This document shows positions 5,628 through 9,259 of a DNA stretch of 9,259 nt, piece after piece. The translations under genes and the position numbers were made by a program. How positions within the stretch are numbered: the stretch's first letter is position 1; each line of letters begins with the position of its first letter. The notes beneath the pieces were generated by a model. That model was not told the DNA's origin. It made no database searches and saw only the letters and a list, made by a program, of their open reading frames with translations. Source of the stretch: Clostridiales bacterium (GTDB taxonomy: Bacteria; Bacillota; Clostridia; Christensenellales; DUVY01); the NCBI GenBank assembly GCA_031290295.1, contig JAITNT010000027.1, forward strand, positions 1 to 9,259. Reading direction: 5' to 3'.

Positions 5628-5656
5628 AATATATACCAAATTCAAAAAATAATCAA
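5628..5656 (-). promoter_or_regulatory. probable galT promoter
   Basis: On the minus strand TTGATT (complement of 5651-5656) is followed after 17 bases by TATATT (complement of 5628-5633). This would start transcripts near 5621 and leave a leader of about 140 bases before galT. A consensus TTGACA (complement of 5662-5667) lies slightly upstream but has a poor -10 at the right distance. TATAGT further downstream gives a third option. The whole stretch at 5560-5700 is strongly AT-rich, so the exact boxes are uncertain. Confidence 0.45.
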
Positions 5657-5693
5657 TAGTTTGTCAATTAAATAACAAAAAAAATTTGAATTT
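5638..5693. repeat. AT-rich inverted repeat in the galT-lgt divergent region
   Basis: AAATTCAAA at 5638-5646 is the exact complement of TTTGAATTT at 5685-5693, with about 38 bases between. It flanks the likely galT -35 region, so the arms could be a regulator site or loop. In DNA this AT-rich a 9-bp match may be chance. Confidence 0.25.
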
Positions 5694-5700
5694 TTTTGTA

Positions 5701-5875
5701 ACGGCGCAGTATTGCCGTATTCCGCGCGTACAAATAAACCTTATCCGTTGCCATTCTTCGGCTGCGCGATAGCATTGACATTGATAGGTATTAATTGTAT
5801 GCGGGCGGACGGCACGGGTATGGTTAATTTTATTTTGCCGCAGCTTAGCGTCTTAACGCGGCTTGTTTGAATACG
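5701..5875. other. non-coding stretch upstream of the lgt promoter
   Basis: No convincing gene is seen. A 16-codon reading from ATG at 5815 (MVNFILPQLSVLTRLV) has no good ribosome site. Another TTGACA at 5775-5780 lacks a proper -10 box. GCCGC (near 5837) and GCGGC (near 5858) could form a weak hairpin followed by TTGTTTG. Nothing here is firm. Confidence 0.4.
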
Positions 5876-5904
5876 TTGACATTTTAATCCGAGGGCGGTA
5901 TAAT
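5876..5904 (+). promoter_or_regulatory. perfect consensus sigma-A promoter of lgt
   Basis: TTGACA at 5876-5881 and TATAAT at 5899-5904 are separated by exactly 17 bases (5882-5898). Both boxes match the consensus at every position. Transcription should start near 5911, about 28 bases before the lgt start at 5939. An in-frame ATG at 5903 overlaps the -10 box and therefore cannot be in this mRNA. Such a perfect promoter suggests strong constitutive expression. Confidence 0.88.
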
Positions 5905-5938
5905 GATAAAAAACACGTTATGGGTTACGGAGGTTATG

Positions 5939-6967
5939 ATGTTTCCATGGTACGGCTTTTTAATCGCTTTGGCAATTGTGTTAGGTGTGGCGCTCGGGTA
6001 CTTCATTGCCAAGATGCGCGGCAAAAACCCCGATATAGCTATCGACTTCATTATTTGGGCGACGCCGCTCGCTATACTCGGCTGCCGCACCTATTACGTT
6101 ATTTTGGATTCCTTTGCCAGACCCGGGTACTGGGACATAGCCAAATTCTTCGGATTTTTCGACGGTAAATTTGAGGGGCTCGAAGGGCTCGCCATTCACG
6201 GCGGTATTATAGGCGCGATACTCGGCGCGATATTTTGCGGGCTTATGTTCAAAAAACAAGGCAAGAAGGACGGCTTTTTCGACCTCGCGGATTTAGGCGC
6301 GCCGTTCATGCTGTTGGGGCAGGCAATAGGGCGTTGGGGTAATTACGCTAACCAAGAGGTTTACGGGCGCGCCATTACGGACGGGCTTAACTTTTTCCCG
6401 TTCGCGGTGGATATCAACGGTACTATGCACGTTGCGCTTTTCTTTTACGAATCAATATTTAACCTTATCGGGGCGGGCGTTCTCGCCTGGATGTACCTCG
6501 GCAAAAGGCGCAGCGCCAAGGGCACGGTCTTTTTCGGGTATCTGTTGTGGTACGGGTTAGTGCGTATCATCATGGAAGGAATGCGCGTCGAGGAATATAC
6601 CCTCGGCACGTTCCAATACGTCATGTGCGCGATAATGATCGCGGTCGGTCTCGGCTGGTTCGTCTATCAGTTCATACAAGCCAAACGTAATAACCGCAAG
6701 CTGCCGTTATTCGTGACGCGCGCCGACTGGCGTCTAACGGGGCGCGAGGCGGAGGAGTTCGGCGCGCTGCCGTCCGAGTTTAAGGCGAATCTGTTCCGCA
6801 AAATCGACCCGAACGAGGGCAAGAAAGGGGCGAAAAATTCAAAAGGCATACGGGTTATTCCGGAAGCCGAGCTGTCCGACGACCCGGATAATCCCGACAA
6901 AATTTCCGTGCAATCCCTCAAGCCCAAAAAACCCGAGGAAGAATTTAAGGACGATTTCGACGATTAG
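5939..6967 (+). CDS. lgt: prolipoprotein diacylglyceryl transferase
   Basis: Integral membrane enzyme that transfers diacylglycerol from phosphatidylglycerol to the lipobox cysteine of prelipoproteins, the first step of lipoprotein maturation. In 342-residue numbering: first membrane segment from FPWYGFLIALAIVLGVALGY, GLAIHGGIIGAILGAIF with His87, the Lgt signature GQAIGRWGNYANQEVYG at 127-143 with Arg132, FFYESIFNLIGAG around Glu171, and YGLVRIIMEGMR ending at Arg216. The membrane core ends near 248. About 94 further residues form a hydrophilic tail, basic then strongly acidic (ending DDFDD), so the protein is longer than the usual 250-290. The start at 5939 is chosen because GGAGG at 5929-5933 lies 5 bases before it; ATG 5936 is too close, and 5903 lies in the promoter. 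Transcribed alone from a consensus promoter. Confidence 0.95.
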   Translation: MFPWYGFLIALAIVLGVALGYFIAKMRGKNPDIAIDFIIWATPLAILGCRTYYVILDSFARPGYWDIAKFFGFFDGKFEGLEGLAIHGGIIGAILGAIFCGLMFKKQGKKDGFFDLADLGAPFMLLGQAIGRWGNYANQEVYGRAITDGLNFFPFAVDINGTMHVALFFYESIFNLIGAGVLAWMYLGKRRSAKGTVFFGYLLWYGLVRIIMEGMRVEEYTLGTFQYVMCAIMIAVGLGWFVYQFIQAKRNNRKLPLFVTRADWRLTGREAEEFGALPSEFKANLFRKIDPNEGKKGAKNSKGIRVIPEAELSDDPDNPDKISVQSLKPKKPEEEFKDDFDD

Positions 6968-7053
6968 AGTTTCGTAATACTCTATTGCAAGCGCACCGTA
7001 ATACATTAATGTGATTTTAATGTCTATGTAATCCGTCTTTAATTTTTTTAGGG

Positions 7054-7059
7054 TATACT
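7054..7059 (+). promoter_or_regulatory. possible -10 box for the membrane-protein gene
   Basis: TATACT at 7054-7059 matches the -10 consensus at 5 of 6 positions and lies about 37 bases before the start codon at 7096. No good -35 box is found 16-18 bases upstream (ATCCGT region). The 128-base gap after lgt also has a weak CATTAA/TTAATG hairpin near 7003-7021, too weak to call a terminator. Confidence 0.35.
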
Positions 7060-7095
7060 AAGGTAAAGACAAAGGTTAAAAGAGAGGTTGTTATT

Positions 7096-7659
7096 ATGGC
7101 AAACGAGGTACAAACAAGCCCCAACAAGGCTAACGGTATTGCGGCGACAATTTTTACGGGATTTTTTACCGTCATCTTAGGCGTATATTTGCTTATCGGC
7201 GCCGTAGGCACGCTGCCTTTTGAGTTGACGCTCGCTAATTCGTGGCTGCCCGCGATGTTCTTTACCTTTTGGCTGATATGCTGGTCAAACGGCGCGATAA
7301 GGAAAAGCGGCTTCTTAACGTACGTCGCGTTCGTGTTCGGCACGCTCGGTCTGATGTTTGCGCTTATCAACGGCGGCACAGGTTTTTCCGTAGTATGGCC
7401 CTTGCTGGTAGCGTTGCCGGGAATTGCAAGCTTCTTCGCGATATGGGGTTCAAAGGTCAAGCGTTTTCACGTAAAAAGCGTCATTTTCTTCGGTTCGATG
7501 GCGGCGTTTTGGTTTCTGTTCTCGTCCGGCGTAATCGCGCAATGGTGGATAGTGTTTATCGTTTGCGTGGTTCTGGTCGGCGTCTTTATCGTCATTAACG
7601 CGGTTACGTCAAGAAGAGGGCAATGGGACGACGGCGACCGCCCGCAAAGAAAAAGATAA
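7096..7659 (+). CDS. six-segment membrane protein of unknown function
   Basis: 187-residue polytopic membrane protein; I do not recognise the family. Hydrophobic segments lie at about 17-38, 48-64, 73-92, 98-117, 127-146 and 149-170. The N-terminal 15 residues are polar. The C-terminal tail, SRRGQWDDGDRPQRKR, is charged and probably cytoplasmic by the positive-inside rule. Segments 1-2, 3-4 and 5-6 are joined by short loops, and the longer basic loop, WGSKVKRFHVKS (about 117-128), is also likely inside. Membrane segments are rich in Phe and Trp. No catalytic or metal motif stands out. GAGAGG at 7082-7087 is an acceptable ribosome site 8 bases before the ATG. It lies between lgt and pncB, on the same strand, but the gaps of 128 and 241 bases suggest it is a separate transcription unit. 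Confidence 0.85.
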   Translation: MANEVQTSPNKANGIAATIFTGFFTVILGVYLLIGAVGTLPFELTLANSWLPAMFFTFWLICWSNGAIRKSGFLTYVAFVFGTLGLMFALINGGTGFSVVWPLLVALPGIASFFAIWGSKVKRFHVKSVIFFGSMAAFWFLFSSGVIAQWWIVFIVCVVLVGVFIVINAVTSRRGQWDDGDRPQRKR

Positions 7660-7768
7660 CGTTGTAATATGTCATTAGCGTTGCGGCGAAACTCCCCGGC
7701 GTTCAGCTTCGCGGATAACTCCGTTACCCGTCGACTTAACCGACGTTTAGCGCAGCACGTTCCCCCTT

Positions 7769-7813
7769 ATCAGCGTGAATAAAAAACTCTTTGGGTTTTT
7801 TATTCACGCTGAT
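7769..7813. terminator. 18-bp perfect inverted repeat, probable bidirectional terminator
   Basis: ATCAGCGTGAATAAAAAA (7769-7786) is the exact complement of TTTTTTATTCACGCTGAT (7796-7813). The 9-base loop CTCTTTGGG can close further as CTC-TTT-GGG with one T-G pair. The small core hairpin is flanked by six A and six T, so it would look like an intrinsic terminator on either strand. The long extra stem is more than a terminator needs. It lies 109 bases after the membrane-protein stop. Confidence 0.55.
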
Positions 7814-7826
7814 GCATATCAAAGGT

Positions 7827-7855
7827 TTGCGCGATTTCCGCCGATGGTGTATACT
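7827..7855 (+). promoter_or_regulatory. possible pncB promoter
   Basis: TTGCGC at 7827-7832 (weak, 3 of 6) is followed after 17 bases by TATACT at 7850-7855 (5 of 6). Transcripts would begin near 7862 and give a leader of about 40 bases. The promoter lies just after the inverted repeat at 7769-7813, which would insulate it from upstream transcription. Confidence 0.45.
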
Positions 7856-7900
7856 GAATATAAATATGCAATTTGTTTCTAGAGGAGAGGGGACTTAGGA

Positions 7901-9259
7901 ATGGAACGGAACCTTACGTTGATGACCGACCTGTATCAGCTTACTATGATGCAGGGATATTTTTTGCACGGCGAGCATGAGAAGCTTGCCGTTTTCGACT
8001 TGTTTTTCAGGACGAACGGCGAGTTTAATTATGTGGTGGCGGCGGGGCTAGAAACGGCTGTCGAATATATCACCCGTCTTAAATTCACGGATTCGGATAT
8101 CGAGTACCTCGCTTCGATCGGAATTTTTCGCAAGGAATTTCTTGCCGCCCTCAAAAAATTTAAGTTTACCGGCGACGTCTGGGCGGTCGAGGAGGGTACG
8201 CTTGTTTTTCCGTCCGAGCCGATGCTCGTGATAAAGGCGCCTATCTGGCAGGCGCAGCTTATCGAAACCGCGCTTCTTAATATCATTAATCATCAATCGC
8301 TTATAGCGTCTAAGGCATCCCGCATTGTGAACACCGCCGCGCCCGCCGCCGTTTTGGAATTCGGATTGCGCCGCGCGCAAGGTCCGGACGCGGGTATTTA
8401 CGGCGCGCGCAGCGCGGTAATCGCCGGCTGTCCTTCAACGAGCAACGTGTTTACGGGTAAGGAGTTCGGCACCAAAATTTCCGGTACGCACTCGCACAGC
8501 TGGGTGTTGAGCTTCCCGTCCGAAATAGACGCCTTTCGCGCGTACGCCGAGATTTATCCCGACAATTGCCTGTTGCTCGTGGATACGTACGACGCGTTGA
8601 AGCACGGCGTGCCTAACGCGATTACCGTATTTAAGGAGCTTCGCGCCTTAGGTCACGAGCCTGTCGGTATCAGAATCGACAGCGGCGACCTTGCGTATTT
8701 GTCTAAGGCGGCGCGCAAAATGCTGGACGATTCGGGCTTTACCGGCGCCAAAATTTGCGCGAGCAACGACATCGACGAGAATATTATTCTGCACCTAAAA
8801 GCGCAGGGCGCGAGGATCGATATTTACGGCGTGGGTACGCGCCTGATAACCTCGGACAACATGCCCGCGCTCGGCGGTGTTTACAAAATGAGCGCGGTTG
8901 AGGAGGACGGAAAGCTGGTTCCCAAAATGAAGATTTCCGACTCCGTAGAAAAGACCACTAATCCCGGGCAAAAAGGGCTCTACAGAATTTACGACAGAAA
9001 TCACAAGGCGCTTGCCGACGTTATTACGCTTTTCGGTGAAAAGCTGAAGAAGCCGCTTACCCTGATCCATCCTACGGAGCGCTGGAAAACGTTCACGCTC
9101 GAGGACTACGAAGCGAGAGATTTACTCGTGCACGTTTTTCATAAGGGTAAGCTTATTTATGAGCAGCCCGCGCTTCCTGAAATTTGCGGTTATCACGGCA
9201 AGGAGATGGAATCTTTTTGGGATGAATATAAAAGGCTGATTACGCCGCATATATATAAG
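7901..9259 (+). CDS. pncB: nicotinate phosphoribosyltransferase, 3' end cut by window edge
   Basis: Converts nicotinate and PRPP to nicotinate mononucleotide, with ATP, in NAD salvage. The frame is open for 453 codons to the last base with no stop. Since family members run to about 480-490 residues, some 25-35 residues are missing. Seen motifs: MTDLYQLTMMQGYF at 8-21, EFGLRRAQGPDAG at 153-165, SNVFTGKEFGTKISGTHSHS at 181-200, IDSGDLAYLSKAARKMLD at 259-276, CASNDIDE at 286-293 and GVGTRLITS at 310-318, which hold the phosphoribosyl- and nicotinate-binding parts. The visible end, EYKRLITPHIYK, precedes the usual final helix. The start at 7901 is preceded by AGGAGAGGGG at 7883-7892. It is cytoplasmic and lies downstream of its own likely promoter. 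Together with nnrDE it is the second NAD-metabolism gene in the window, but the two are not in one operon. Confidence 0.95.
   Translation, partial: MERNLTLMTDLYQLTMMQGYFLHGEHEKLAVFDLFFRTNGEFNYVVAAGLETAVEYITRLKFTDSDIEYLASIGIFRKEFLAALKKFKFTGDVWAVEEGTLVFPSEPMLVIKAPIWQAQLIETALLNIINHQSLIASKASRIVNTAAPAAVLEFGLRRAQGPDAGIYGARSAVIAGCPSTSNVFTGKEFGTKISGTHSHSWVLSFPSEIDAFRAYAEIYPDNCLLLVDTYDALKHGVPNAITVFKELRALGHEPVGIRIDSGDLAYLSKAARKMLDDSGFTGAKICASNDIDENIILHLKAQGARIDIYGVGTRLITSDNMPALGGVYKMSAVEEDGKLVPKMKISDSVEKTTNPGQKGLYRIYDRNHKALADVITLFGEKLKKPLTLIHPTERWKTFTLEDYEARDLLVHVFHKGKLIYEQPALPEICGYHGKEMESFWDEYKRLITPHIYK

Larger units (their letters stand above)
7660..7900. other. intergenic region before pncB
   Basis: No gene is seen in this 241-bp gap. 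It holds a small hairpin, CGTCG-ACTTAAC-CGACG (about 7730-7746), the long inverted repeat at 7769-7813, and a likely pncB promoter with ribosome site. The stretch at 7660-7725 shows nothing I can assign. Confidence 0.5.

Noticed and set aside
5815..5870. Short peptide MVNFILPQLSVLTRLV upstream of the lgt promoter
   Set aside because: Only 16 codons, with no Shine-Dalgarno sequence; it ends before the lgt promoter, so it could not be an lgt leader peptide.
6973..7006. Direct repeat CGTAATAC at about 6973 and 6999 after lgt
   Set aside because: Eight bases in AT-rich DNA is too short to support a functional claim.

Overview
The window looks like chromosomal DNA from a Bacillota (Firmicutes) bacterium, most likely an uncultured Clostridia lineage. 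This rests on the gene content: a class II GalT, an EndoA-type MazF with a small ribbon-helix-helix antitoxin, a fused NAD(P)H-hydrate repair enzyme next to acpS, and strong Shine-Dalgarno sites with consensus sigma-A promoters. No phage, IS or CRISPR genes are seen. The order or genus cannot be fixed from the sequence.

Layout. (1) 1-2660, + strand: a tightly coupled operon of a P1/S58-family peptidase, acpS and bifunctional nnrD/nnrE, each joined to the next by an ATGA overlap, and closed by a hairpin terminator near 2710-2739. (2) 2740-3582, + strand: a leader with possible promoters, a possible attenuator and a 12-bp palindrome, followed by a type II toxin-antitoxin pair (RHH antitoxin, then MazF). 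(3) 3583-3942: a 360-bp gap between the converging mazF and galT genes. It is packed with inverted repeats and carries a second copy of the last codons of galT. (4) 3943-5478, - strand: class II galT with an AT-rich promoter region and a structured leader. (5) 5876-6967, + strand: lgt, driven by a perfect TTGACA-N17-TATAAT promoter that fixes its start at about 5939; its protein has an unusually long charged C-terminal tail. (6) 7096-7659, + strand: an unrecognised six-segment membrane protein. (7) 7769-7813: an 18-bp perfect inverted repeat. (8) 7901 to the right edge, + strand: nicotinate phosphoribosyltransferase, running off the window without a stop codon.

Most genes are housekeeping: acyl-carrier-protein activation, repair of damaged NAD(P)H, NAD salvage, lipoprotein maturation and galactose metabolism. 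The accessory content is the toxin-antitoxin pair. The most unusual stretch is the hairpin-rich interval at 3583-3960. I cannot identify it as a known RNA class; it may be a structured RNA or a dispersed palindromic repeat element. I do not see a complete new multi-gene system here.
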